The notes beneath the pieces were generated by a model. That model was given only the letters and a program-made list of their open reading frames with translations, was not told the origin of the DNA and did no database searches. From positions 1 through 23,264 of IMG/VR virus record IMGVR_UViG_3300034012_002414: 23,264 nt of DNA. One strand, written 5' to 3'. A program made the position numbers and the translations under genes. Origin of the DNA: a virus. Positions 1 to 6,960 of the stretch are shown here, piece after piece. Within the stretch, counting starts at the first letter, position 1. Every line of letters starts with the position of its first letter.

Positions 1-3
1 CTC

Positions 4-76
4 GCCCGAGTAGCCCAGCGGAAGAGGCAAGCGATTTAAAATCGCTTCAGGGTGGGTTCGAATCCCACCTCGGGTA
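4..76 (+). tRNA. tRNA with anticodon UAA (Leu codon UUA), short variable loop
   Basis: A complete cloverleaf can be drawn by hand. The acceptor stem is 4-10 with 69-75 (7 bp, first pair G-U). The D stem GCC/GGC is 13-15 with 26-28 and its loop carries GG at 20-21. The anticodon stem is 30-34 with 42-46 around the loop TTTAAAA, giving anticodon TAA at 37-39. The T stem is 52-56 with 64-68 around TTCGAAT. The discriminator base is A76 and CCA is not encoded. The anticodon reads UUA, a frequent codon in the A+T-rich phage genes here, so the tRNA probably supplements host decoding. The variable region (47-51) is only five bases, whereas bacterial tRNA-Leu normally has a long variable arm. Amino-acid identity is therefore inferred from the anticodon only. 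Confidence 0.93.
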
Positions 77-90
77 TTATCTGATTTTAA

Positions 91-522
91 ATGGCAGCAC
101 AACGCAAGAAGCACACGGAAGCTCAACTGAGCGGTATTCGCGCATATCATCACAATAAATCATGTCCGTCGTGTAACGGCAATAAATATACAGTCGTAGA
201 AAGTCGCAAGACTTTTGATGCGACTCGAAGAAGGTACAAGTGTCACGATTGTGATTATCGTCAAACTATGTACGAGATTTCTTCAGAGAGCTTTGAAGAG
301 CTGAGGAGTCTTAGATCGAAGTTGCGTACTATTAAAGACGCACTTGCAGATTTTGATATAGTACTCATGGACGCTCCTTCGCCATGTAGCGTACCTCTTA
401 CTTACGACACTATCCCCTGTTTAGACTGTGTTCACTTAACGCCCAACGGCTGCTCTTTTGATATTCCTGAAGCACAGACGGAAGAAGCTAGAGGTTGTAA
501 TTTATTTCAGGCGATTGTCTGA
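91..522 (+). CDS. Zinc-ribbon protein with NrdR-like N-terminal domain
   Basis: A 143-residue protein. Residues 25-54 hold a C-x2-C...C-x2-C zinc ribbon (C25, C28, C51, C54) with an Arg-rich stretch (RRR at 46-48) before the second pair. This closely resembles the N-terminal zinc ribbon of the NrdR repressor of ribonucleotide reductase genes. The ATP-cone that follows in true NrdR is absent. Instead there is a helical linker and a second Cys cluster (C110, C113, C121, C136) that may bind another metal ion. DNA binding is plausible by analogy but the target is unknown. The ATG lies just after the tRNA with no visible Shine-Dalgarno. It is the first gene of a plus-strand run that continues with a glycosyltransferase. 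Confidence 0.75.
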   Translation: MAAQRKKHTEAQLSGIRAYHHNKSCPSCNGNKYTVVESRKTFDATRRRYKCHDCDYRQTMYEISSESFEELRSLRSKLRTIKDALADFDIVLMDAPSPCSVPLTYDTIPCLDCVHLTPNGCSFDIPEAQTEEARGCNLFQAIV

Positions 523-550
523 TAGTATGCTGGCATAAGCCGCGCTACAG

Positions 551-1321
551 ATGGCAGCCTCAATTCCAGTATTAGGCACTGCGATAGTTAATAATCCTTA
601 TTGGCTACACAGGCTCTTTATGAGCATCGACTATCCGGTCGACAATTTTTTTGTCATAAACAACAACGGCCGTGGGCAAATTACGGACGCGGTCGAAAAC
701 GTTCGAAGTTTGTCTAATCCGTTCGTAAAGAAAGTTCACGTCACCCATATGCCCGCAAATGTCGGGTGCTCTGGAGCCTGGAATTTAATTATTAAGTGCT
801 TCATGAAAGCACCTTACTGGGTTGTCTCAAATCATGATGTGATGTTTGAGCCCGGTTTTTTACAGGAGATGAACGCTAAGGCTCAGGATCCGGAGGTGGC
901 TACGGTTCACGGTTCTGGAGGTGGTTGGGATATTTTCCTTCTTAAGGACTGGGTTGTGAATAAATACGGTTTGTTTGACGAGAATTTATACCCTGGTTAC
1001 TGTGAAGATATGGATTATGGTATGCGTTTTATTCACGATGATTTAAAACGTGTTTTGACGTTAGATCATGATTATTACCACGGAACTAAGAAGGATTACT
1101 CAGATGGATCTCAAACATGGCGATCAGAACCAAACCTTCAGACAGCTGTTCATGTCGCACACGAGCTCAACAAACGTTATTTACACATGAAGTGGGGAGA
1201 AGCGTGGCAAGCTCATGTCGAAGGAGAGACACATAAGACACCTTTTAATGTTTCTGAACTTCCCATCGACTTTACAACTTACGATTTAGAGTTCGTTCGC
1301 CGCAAGCATTTAGGTTTCTGA
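551..1321 (+). CDS. Glycosyltransferase, GT-A fold (GT2-like)
   Basis: A 256-residue protein. It opens with a beta strand and nucleotide-sugar-binding region typical of GT2-like enzymes (residues 5-40), followed by a VGCSGAWN segment (71-78), where this family often has an N-x-G-x-x-x-A/G-x-N-type motif. At 94-96 the expected metal-binding DxD is written Asn-His-Asp. A conserved acidic patch, YCEDMDYGMR (150-159), may hold the catalytic base and acceptor site, as the ED motif does in rhamnosyl- and GlcNAc-transferases. No signal peptide or membrane segment is seen. It ends one base before the next ATG, so it is probably cotranslated with the methyltransferase-like gene. Donor and acceptor cannot be named. 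Confidence 0.8.
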   Translation: MAASIPVLGTAIVNNPYWLHRLFMSIDYPVDNFFVINNNGRGQITDAVENVRSLSNPFVKKVHVTHMPANVGCSGAWNLIIKCFMKAPYWVVSNHDVMFEPGFLQEMNAKAQDPEVATVHGSGGGWDIFLLKDWVVNKYGLFDENLYPGYCEDMDYGMRFIHDDLKRVLTLDHDYYHGTKKDYSDGSQTWRSEPNLQTAVHVAHELNKRYLHMKWGEAWQAHVEGETHKTPFNVSELPIDFTTYDLEFVRRKHLGF

Positions 1322-1322
1322 C

Positions 1323-2009
1323 ATGGACGTTCGTCACGTTATTTCTTCAATGTGTTTGTCCGTTGATGATGATCCGGCGGCACAAAACTTTTTGCACTGG
1401 CCTTTAGTGTGTAAAGCGGTTTTATACGCGTCTAAAGTTCGTTTAGATGTTGATAATCCTTTTGCGAATGCTTTCCCAGGCGACCACTATCGTCTGATTT
1501 CTGGACTGCTTTCTGTTCTTGATAATGAAGGAGGTGTTCGTAATATCGTAGATATCGGTACACACTACGGTACTGGAACACGTGTAATGCTTGACTTTGC
1601 GCCCGATGCAAAAGTCACAACATTTGACCTTACTGGTTGGGACGAGTTCCCTGTAACATATTTAACTTGTTCTGACTTTGTTAGTAATGGCGGTCGGCTC
1701 ACTCAATATTTAGAGAATCTTCAGCACGCTGATGTTTTCGAGCGACATAAACAACTGTTTATTGATGCAGATTTCATTATGTGTGATGGACCTAAAGACG
1801 GCAGCTTTGAACGTGAATTTATCAAAAAGCTATCAACACTTTCTTTCCCTAAGAAACGTCGTTTCCTGTTCTTAGACGATATTCGCTTTGAGTCTGAGAT
1901 ACCGCTGTGGCGATTGATCCAGAGCCCTAAGGTTGATCTCACCTCTTTTGGGCACTTTTCTGGTTCTGGGTTAGTTGATATCAGCGACGGTTTAGTTTTG
2001 TTTGATTGA
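1323..2009 (+). CDS. Class I SAM-dependent methyltransferase-like protein
   Basis: A 228-residue protein with a recognisable Rossmann methyltransferase core. Motif I is VDIGTHYGTGT (76-86), the SAM-binding glycine loop. An acidic strand end follows at FDLTGWD (101-107), then a DGPKDGSFE segment (155-163) and a FLFLDD strand (181-186). The arrangement resembles the Methyltransf_24 and cephalosporin-hydroxylase-like families that modify sugars or small molecules. Position directly after a glycosyltransferase suggests glycan methylation, but that is inference. The ATG overlaps the end of the previous gene's neighbourhood by design: the upstream stop is at 1319-1321 and no Shine-Dalgarno is visible, consistent with translational coupling. 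Confidence 0.7.
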   Translation: MDVRHVISSMCLSVDDDPAAQNFLHWPLVCKAVLYASKVRLDVDNPFANAFPGDHYRLISGLLSVLDNEGGVRNIVDIGTHYGTGTRVMLDFAPDAKVTTFDLTGWDEFPVTYLTCSDFVSNGGRLTQYLENLQHADVFERHKQLFIDADFIMCDGPKDGSFEREFIKKLSTLSFPKKRRFLFLDDIRFESEIPLWRLIQSPKVDLTSFGHFSGSGLVDISDGLVLFD

Positions 2010-2015
2010 GTACAA

Positions 2016-2378
2016 ATGGATAAATTTTTAGAAGAGTTTCCGTGCACAGGTTGTTCCTTGTGCTGCAAGAACTTGAGTAGTATCCACGAGGACGCTCTTA
2101 AGTTCCCTAAGGGTTCGATTGTGCGAATTGCCGCAGAGACGTTTCCCTTTAAATGGGATTCAACCGGCGCCTGTGAAAAGTTAAAAGACGACAAGTGCTC
2201 TATTTACACTGGCCGACCTTTACTGTGCAACGTGAAGGCTTTATCGCTTCTATGGGCTAGAGAGCTCAAATGTGACCCACTCGATATCTACGCTTTAACA
2301 GCTACTAGCTGTAATAATCTTATTGATGAAGCAGGCTTGGATCCTGAGTTTAAAATTAATCCAGGTCAGTTTAAGTAG
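2016..2378 (+). CDS. CxxCxxCC-family protein (YkgJ-like metal-chelating domain)
   Basis: A 120-residue protein with the signature C10-x2-C13-x2-C16-C17, followed by C53, C61 in DKCSIYTGRPLLC, and C71. This is the pattern of the YkgJ/PF03692 family, described as putative zinc- or iron-sulfur-cluster-chelating proteins. Members are often found beside modification enzymes and their biochemical role is not settled. The gene starts 6 bases after the methyltransferase-like gene and its stop directly abuts the next ATG. Two further Cys residues or none may be needed for the cluster; I cannot tell from sequence. The family assignment is firm; the function in a phage is unknown. Confidence 0.82.
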   Translation: MDKFLEEFPCTGCSLCCKNLSSIHEDALKFPKGSIVRIAAETFPFKWDSTGACEKLKDDKCSIYTGRPLLCNVKALSLLWARELKCDPLDIYALTATSCNNLIDEAGLDPEFKINPGQFK

Positions 2379-2651
2379 ATGCCGTTTTATTCGTCTTACA
2401 CCAACGGCAGTCGGTTGGTTAACAAGCTAAAGACCTTATTGGACAGCAAAAACTTGTCGTCGTTTGCGCTAAGTAAACAAGCTAACTTATCGCCTACAAC
2501 GACAAGAAAGATTTATGGCGATCCTGCTTATATACCATCACCAGATGTCTTAGAGAAACTTTGCGTAACTCTAAGTTGTGTACCTGGCGATATATTAGAT
2601 ATCCGAGGTAATATAGAAGAATCAGCCGTGGTAGTGTCCGGTGTTTTCTAA
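2379..2651 (+). CDS. XRE/Cro-type helix-turn-helix protein
   Basis: A 90-residue protein. Residues about 13-76 fit the XRE fold: a first helix (LVNKLKTLLDSKNL), then ALSKQANLSPTTTRKIYGD forming the helix-turn-helix, then VLEKLCVTLSCVPGDILDI, the typical final helix with the 'GDIL' ending. It is a DNA-binding regulator candidate, possibly acting on phage or host promoters. The ATG follows the upstream stop codon with no gap, so it is probably translationally coupled. Its last 11 bases overlap the GTG start of the following structural-type gene, which is an unusual position for a regulator. Confidence 0.85.
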   Translation: MPFYSSYTNGSRLVNKLKTLLDSKNLSSFALSKQANLSPTTTRKIYGDPAYIPSPDVLEKLCVTLSCVPGDILDIRGNIEESAVVVSGVF

Positions 2652-3138
2652 AGCCGATTACGAATTAGCTGCTCGCATTCTCGGTTTGCCCGTACCGGAG
2701 ACTCCGGCTGAACAGGCTGCAGCTACTCCTGTTACAGCCGAAGTTCTGCGTCGTTTTGGCCAAGGCCGAGCCCCTATGCCGGGGATGGAGCAAAACGGTT
2801 TTTACACTGGGGCCACGCATTCGCTTAATGGGTATCCCGATAACACGATGCCTATGCAGCACGCTCAACTGGCTTCTCGTTTACGGACTGAGCCAGAACG
2901 GCCCCATCAAGATGCTTACTTAATGGAGCTGATCCAGTCTTTAGAGCCCGATGAGTTTGAGCTCGTTATTGCACTGTTAGAACAACTGGCCGATCAAGAG
3001 GAGCAAGAATCAGATCGACTGTCTTCTCAGCGTCCGCTTGAATACGACATGCCGAACCTGGGTTCTAATTACAGTGTGTTGAACGCCCCCGCTTCGAACA
3101 GCATCGAACCTTCTCGCGCTTACCAGCCCTTAAGCTGA
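2641..3138 (+). CDS. Unknown protein, 165 aa, GTG start
   Basis: No family recognised. The N-terminal 40 residues are Ala/Pro/Glu-rich and include PVTAEVLRRFG (30-40), a motif that reappears almost unchanged in the scaffold-like protein (residues 160-170). Residues about 93-125 form an acidic helical region (MELIQSLEPDEFELVIALLEQLADQEEQE). The rest is polar and probably flexible. The GTG start overlaps the end of the HTH gene by 11 bases; I see no better in-frame start before residue 46. The TGATG junction with the next gene (3136-3140) indicates coupled translation. It is the first gene of the 2.6-5.8 kb cluster that looks structural. Confidence 0.65.
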   Translation: MFSKADYELAARILGLPVPETPAEQAAATPVTAEVLRRFGQGRAPMPGMEQNGFYTGATHSLNGYPDNTMPMQHAQLASRLRTEPERPHQDAYLMELIQSLEPDEFELVIALLEQLADQEEQESDRLSSQRPLEYDMPNLGSNYSVLNAPASNSIEPSRAYQPLS

Positions 3139-3377
3139 TGGAATTAAACGCTCGCCAACGACAACTGCGAGAGCGTGATGTCCGTAAGTTGTCTCCAGAT
3201 CTAGACGCAAATACTTTTATGCGTCTGTACCTAGAAAGTAACTTTCCGCAGACAGCGGCGTACCCCTCCGCTCTTCAAAACGAGCGTGGTGTAAGTGCTG
3301 ATAATCAACAAGATCCTATAAAATTAAGTAAGAAACCCCTAAGTGGGACTAGCTATGACAATCCTGGGGGTTATTGA
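3138..3377 (+). CDS. Unknown protein, 79 aa
   Basis: A small protein of no recognised family. The N-terminal 30 residues are strongly basic and helical (LNARQRQLRERDVRKL), and the C-terminal half is polar and disordered, ending in GTSYDNPGGY. Its ATG shares bases with the stop of the preceding gene, and it is followed after three bases by the next gene, so it sits inside a compact operon of probable virion proteins. It could be a small head or ejection component, or a chaperone of one. Confidence 0.6.
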   Translation: MELNARQRQLRERDVRKLSPDLDANTFMRLYLESNFPQTAAYPSALQNERGVSADNQQDPIKLSKKPLSGTSYDNPGGY

Positions 3378-3380
3378 TTA

Positions 3381-3902
3381 ATGGCTTCTCCTGTTCCTGC
3401 AGCTGCTATAGGTAAGTTTGGGGGCTTGACTCCTGGAGGCTTACTTCAAGAGATCCTGGGCAACCTAGCCGTTGCCGGTGGTGGGGCTCTTCTTGGAGCA
3501 GCTACCGAATCGATGGTGCCTCAAGCTCCTCAAGGGAGCTCTGGCAGCAAGTACATGATCACCTTGCAGGATGTCAAGGAGATCCAAAAGTACGTAGACA
3601 ACGAGAATTATCGCCGTAGTCTGCTCAACATGATGCCTGGCGGACAAGATCTGCCCATGCTGAACGCTGAAGAGATTATTGCTACTCGTGAAGCTGAGCT
3701 TCGCCGTTCAGCCGATGAAGCCGGTGCTCGTGAATATGCGATTGAGAGCTTGAGTGTTCCTCGCGCAGTTATCCCCGCGATGGCTAATCAAATCGCACCT
3801 AGTGCTCAAGCCACGTCTCAAGCGGCTCAGCAGTTTCTTCAAAGTTATCTGCAGCGTCCTAATATAGATCCATCATTAGCAGAAGTTGCGAGGGGCATGT
3901 AA
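3381..3902 (+). CDS. Putative internal virion/ejection protein, Gly/Ala-rich N-terminus (173 aa)
   Basis: No family recognised. Residues 5-45 are Gly/Ala/Leu-rich and hydrophobic (GKFGGLTPGGLLQEILGNLAVAGGGALLGA), compatible with a membrane-inserting segment. A central acidic helical part follows, and the C-terminal third is Gln/Ala-rich (ATSQAAQQFLQSYLQ). The same plan of a hydrophobic glycine-rich head and a helical Ala/Gln-rich body occurs in the next two genes. Small proteins of this kind in podoviruses (for example T7 gp14 or P22 gp7 class) are ejected to form a channel; this is an analogy, not homology I can show. Its stop overlaps the next ATG (TAATG at 3900-3904). Confidence 0.55.
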   Translation: MASPVPAAAIGKFGGLTPGGLLQEILGNLAVAGGGALLGAATESMVPQAPQGSSGSKYMITLQDVKEIQKYVDNENYRRSLLNMMPGGQDLPMLNAEEIIATREAELRRSADEAGAREYAIESLSVPRAVIPAMANQIAPSAQATSQAAQQFLQSYLQRPNIDPSLAEVARGM

Positions 3903-4534
3903 TGAATCCATTAGTCGGTGGTTTAGGCAAGATTGCTCTTGGTGGCCTCGCTACTGGTGGAGCGATGTATGGCCTAGAACGATTATTCGGCGGCGGCCAG
4001 GAGCAGCAAGCTAACGATCCTCTCCGGCAGCTGTCGGAGCAAGAGTATCAAAATACAATCGAGTTTCGGCGCCGAGCTCAAGAAGCTCAAATTGAAGCCG
4101 AAAAAGCACGGTGGGCACGCGAGGCCGCTGCTCGTACAGCCGGCGCTACTGAAGCTCAAACTGCTGCAATTCTTGAAGAACTTCGCGGAGACCGCGCTCT
4201 TCGCGAAAAGATCGCTCTTGCGAACTTAGATCCCCGCTTGTACGCGCAGCGTGCTGCGGTTGATCAAGCTAACTGGGAGCGTTCTCAAGAGCTGAACCGA
4301 ATCGCGGGAATGGAGCAAACCCGCGAGTTAACTCGACGTCAGATCGAAAACAGCGTGATTTCCGCGTGGCAGGGCATCACTCAAGCTCAAATTAATGCTG
4401 ATGCTCTTATCGCTCAGGGGATGATGAACCTTGCCTATTCGGCAGGTGTTCCTAATCCGAATGTTCTGCAGGCTGGCGCTAGCCTTGCAGCGCAAGGTGC
4501 CGCAGGTTTTAGCGCTCCCAAATCTCAGATTTAA
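3902..4534 (+). CDS. Putative internal virion/ejection protein, coiled-coil (210 aa)
   Basis: The first 32 residues form a hydrophobic Gly-rich segment (NPLVGGLGKIALGGLATGGA, then LFGGG). Residues about 45-140 are a long charged helix rich in Ala, Glu, Arg and Gln (QEAQIEAEKARWAREAAART and onward), a likely coiled coil. A more hydrophobic Ala-rich tail follows. It matches the architecture of its neighbours on both sides. It starts inside the stop of the preceding gene and is separated from the next by two bases. I infer a role as an internal virion protein delivered with the DNA; no catalytic motif is visible. Confidence 0.55.
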   Translation: MNPLVGGLGKIALGGLATGGAMYGLERLFGGGQEQQANDPLRQLSEQEYQNTIEFRRRAQEAQIEAEKARWAREAAARTAGATEAQTAAILEELRGDRALREKIALANLDPRLYAQRAAVDQANWERSQELNRIAGMEQTRELTRRQIENSVISAWQGITQAQINADALIAQGMMNLAYSAGVPNPNVLQAGASLAAQGAAGFSAPKSQI

Positions 4535-4536
4535 TC

Positions 4537-5274
4537 ATGGCTCTCCCCGCTATTGGTGCTGCTATTGCTGGAGGAGTTGCCTCGGCTGGAACCGGAGCTC
4601 TGCTCGGCGGTCTTTTTGGCGGTGGGAGTAGTGGAGGAGGCCAGCAGCCTGGTGACGTCTACGCGCAATTCGCTGCGCAAATGGCAGCACAGAACAATCC
4701 TTTAACTGCTGCTTACCAAGGACTTAGTCTTCTTCAGGGTGCTCTAGCTGGCGCTATCGGACAAGAAGCGACTACAAAGGCATCATCTCAGTTAAGCATC
4801 TTGACTGAGGCCCTTCAACGTGCCCAGAAAGAAGCCACGCTTCAATCATCCGTTGCTGGATATGCCTCTGGTAAAGGGTTAGACACTCTATACAACTTAG
4901 GCCAAGCTCGACTCAACACGGAGCTACAGTCTCCGCAGTTATTGGCTCAAGCCGGATCAGCTGCGCTAACAGGTCAAAATCAACTAGCCAATCAGCTAGG
5001 TGCAACTAATCTTGGCGTTAAGCAATACCAAGAACAACTGCGTGGCGATGTAGCCAAGAATCAAGCTGATACTCTTAATCAGGTGTATCAGACTCGTGCA
5101 CAGAATGAAGGTCTTCTGGCTCTCGGTGCACAACAGTTTGAAAACGCGGCTCAATTAGATCGCGTTCGGACTCTTGGTGATCTCGCTAAAACCAAGGCAG
5201 CTACTAAAGCACAGCTAGCCCTCAAACAATTTGGAGCTAACCAAGCTCTTGCAGGCACACGAGCTTTTGCGTGA
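4537..5274 (+). CDS. Putative internal virion/ejection protein, Gly-rich N-terminus (245 aa)
   Basis: Residues 2-40 are a Gly/Ala hydrophobic segment ending in a glycine run (ALLGGLFGGGSSGGG). The remaining 200 residues are Ala/Gln/Leu-rich helices with few aromatic residues, including several LAQ/LANQLG-type turns, consistent with a long helical bundle. It is the third successive gene with this plan. No enzyme motif is visible. Its TGA at 5272-5274 overlaps the GTG start of the next gene (GTGA), so the two are probably cotranslated. An alternative would be a tail-fibre-associated or head-fibre protein. Confidence 0.55.
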   Translation: MALPAIGAAIAGGVASAGTGALLGGLFGGGSSGGGQQPGDVYAQFAAQMAAQNNPLTAAYQGLSLLQGALAGAIGQEATTKASSQLSILTEALQRAQKEATLQSSVAGYASGKGLDTLYNLGQARLNTELQSPQLLAQAGSAALTGQNQLANQLGATNLGVKQYQEQLRGDVAKNQADTLNQVYQTRAQNEGLLALGAQQFENAAQLDRVRTLGDLAKTKAATKAQLALKQFGANQALAGTRAFA

Positions 5275-5801
5275 TTAAATCAACTATTGGCGACTCCACA
5301 ACTGTTGGAGGCTGGATTAACTCTTTAGATAAATCTCAGCAAGATGCGTTCAAGCATTACGCAAAGAACGCTACGAGTGATATTGAGGCTTATCTGTATG
5401 CTCGGTTTTTAAAGCCAAGTTATACGGGGTCTATTGCTGACCTAACCGCGTGGGTCAGCGAGAAATACCCAAAGGAAGATTTACGCAAGATCTTGTTGAT
5501 TGAGATCGATGCGATGAAAACTGATCTGCACAACGTAAGGCAAATGACCCTTACCGGAATGCTTGATCACGCCACAGCTGCGACGAAGATTGCAGTTCTT
5601 CAGAAAGAGATACGCTCCCACATTCAAGCTGTTCGTCAGCTGACGGACGGGTTGGATCGGCGCGGCCTGCTTCTAGCAGGTGCTGATCGGTGTATGCGGG
5701 AATTAATGAACAGCTTTGAAGACGTCCCTGCTGTTTACTCGTTGTTAGAAGACGCATCGATCGTTGTTTGGAGCACGATCGAAAAAGAAGAGAAAAGCTG
5801 A
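5271..5801 (+). CDS. Unknown protein, 176 aa, GTG start
   Basis: No family recognised. The protein is mostly helical with balanced charge and without the Gly-rich head of its neighbours. It contains regularly spaced charged residues (for example KYPKEDLRKILLIEIDAMKTDLHNVRQM at about 64-91, given here in outline) and a helical C-terminus ending EEKS. The GTG start forms a GTGA overlap with the preceding stop. It is the last gene of the 2.6-5.8 kb cluster and is followed by a stem-loop (5808-5831) before the convergent gene. It may be a chaperone or assembly protein for the neighbouring virion proteins; this is only a guess from position. Confidence 0.6.
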   Translation: MIKSTIGDSTTVGGWINSLDKSQQDAFKHYAKNATSDIEAYLYARFLKPSYTGSIADLTAWVSEKYPKEDLRKILLIEIDAMKTDLHNVRQMTLTGMLDHATAATKIAVLQKEIRSHIQAVRQLTDGLDRRGLLLAGADRCMRELMNSFEDVPAVYSLLEDASIVVWSTIEKEEKS

Positions 5802-5807
5802 GTTTGC

Positions 5808-5831
5808 GAAGGTAGATCGCAACCTACCTTC
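5808..5831. terminator. Stem-loop between convergent genes, possible bidirectional terminator
   Basis: GAAGGTAG (5808-5815) and CTACCTTC (5824-5831) form a perfect 8-bp stem with an 8-base loop, in the 76-base gap between a plus-strand and a minus-strand gene. A second weaker hairpin (GGAGT/ACTCC, about 5860-5878) lies beside the minus-strand stop. Neither has a run of T, so intrinsic termination is not proven. Confidence 0.4.
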
Positions 5832-5877
5832 TAACCCGTTCTGGCTTCGTGGGATATCGGGAGTATTGAGTAACTCC

Positions 5878-6960
5878 TTATCCAACGGGCTCCATTAACG
5901 CTAGCACGTTTAGTACAGGCGTTCTAAATATACCCATGAAGTAGTCATTCACACCCATGGACATCACTAGTTCTTCGTCATCAACAAAACAACCAAAAGG
6001 CAGTATGCAAGCCGGTTGATTTGAAATGTCGTTTCCGACTGGATCTGTCCACGTGACAAGATCATCGTTTGTCGAACCTATGAATAAAGGCTCATCAGTC
6101 ATACGAGTGATCTTTGTTAAGTCTTTGTCTAAACAATATGCACCTAGTGCATAGACTAAATAGGGCCTGCGGTCTAGTTCATGACACATAAATTTCCAGT
6201 GGTAGAAAACAAGCCACTCGTCTTCTACAAGAACTGGAGCGGTTGAGTTAAAGGTCGGGTGGTCTGAGGTGACCTTTTTCAAGCAATCTGAGTTAATTGT
6301 CTTATCAGGCTGGTTTGGTGTCTTGATTACGATCGGTTTAGTCGAATAAAGCAATCGAAGATCAGGGCCGTCTGAAAAGAAGCACCAGTTTTTTTCTGCT
6401 CTTCCGTCAGCGTGGTTATTCCCTATAGGCGGGTAGAACTTATCAACTAAGCTTCCAAATTCATTCACAACCCCGGTACATACTTTGGGGCTCTTACACA
6501 TTTTGTGCTTAGTCGCATCCCATTTAGTTGCGTATGTGCTTGTTACAAACTGACAAAGTAAATTATCGTCTGGAGAAATAAAGATTCTCGGGTCCTCATA
6601 ACTTAGTTTATGGGGTGTGTTAATAAGTTTTCGAGGAGCAACAATAGTGTCGTCAGTAAGAAGTTGACCAATCCAGATATCTGTAGGTGTGTTGTTATAG
6701 TAAAAATATTTCATATCGTGCCTAAACACAAAATGTTCTGGCTGTGATCGCCACGCAATTAAAGTTGCCCCACGGTGCTTAATAACGCAAGGACTAAAGT
6801 TAGCAAAGCTATCTTTTGGCAGTCCTGAGTTTATGCGTGTAAACACACCTCCAATCTCGTGGGCCTGATCAAAAACTGAAGGGAAACCAGATTTACTCGG
6901 TGTGAATGCACGCTGAATGACTCGATTGTTGTACGTGCGATAGCGATGAAATTGTGTCAC
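5878..6960 (-). CDS. Five-bladed beta-propeller glycosidase/phosphorylase-like protein (GH130-like)
   Basis: A 360-residue protein. YEDPRIF (121-127) and EKNW (189-192) are the kind of conserved blades seen in GH130 and related GH43/GH32-type propellers, which cleave or phosphorolyse beta-mannosides and related glycans. Further propeller-like strands occur at FSPCVIKHRGATLIAWR and near the C-terminus. No signal peptide is present. The start is GTG, chosen because it forms a GTGA overlap with the stop of the GT4 gene just upstream on the same strand; the two form one transcription unit. A role in trimming or building the same glycan as the GT4 enzyme is inferred. The GH130 label rests on short motifs and overall length only. 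Confidence 0.65.
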   Translation of the reverse strand: MTQFHRYRTYNNRVIQRAFTPSKSGFPSVFDQAHEIGGVFTRINSGLPKDSFANFSPCVIKHRGATLIAWRSQPEHFVFRHDMKYFYYNNTPTDIWIGQLLTDDTIVAPRKLINTPHKLSYEDPRIFISPDDNLLCQFVTSTYATKWDATKHKMCKSPKVCTGVVNEFGSLVDKFYPPIGNNHADGRAEKNWCFFSDGPDLRLLYSTKPIVIKTPNQPDKTINSDCLKKVTSDHPTFNSTAPVLVEDEWLVFYHWKFMCHELDRRPYLVYALGAYCLDKDLTKITRMTDEPLFIGSTNDDLVTWTDPVGNDISNQPACILPFGCFVDDEELVMSMGVNDYFMGIFRTPVLNVLALMEPVG

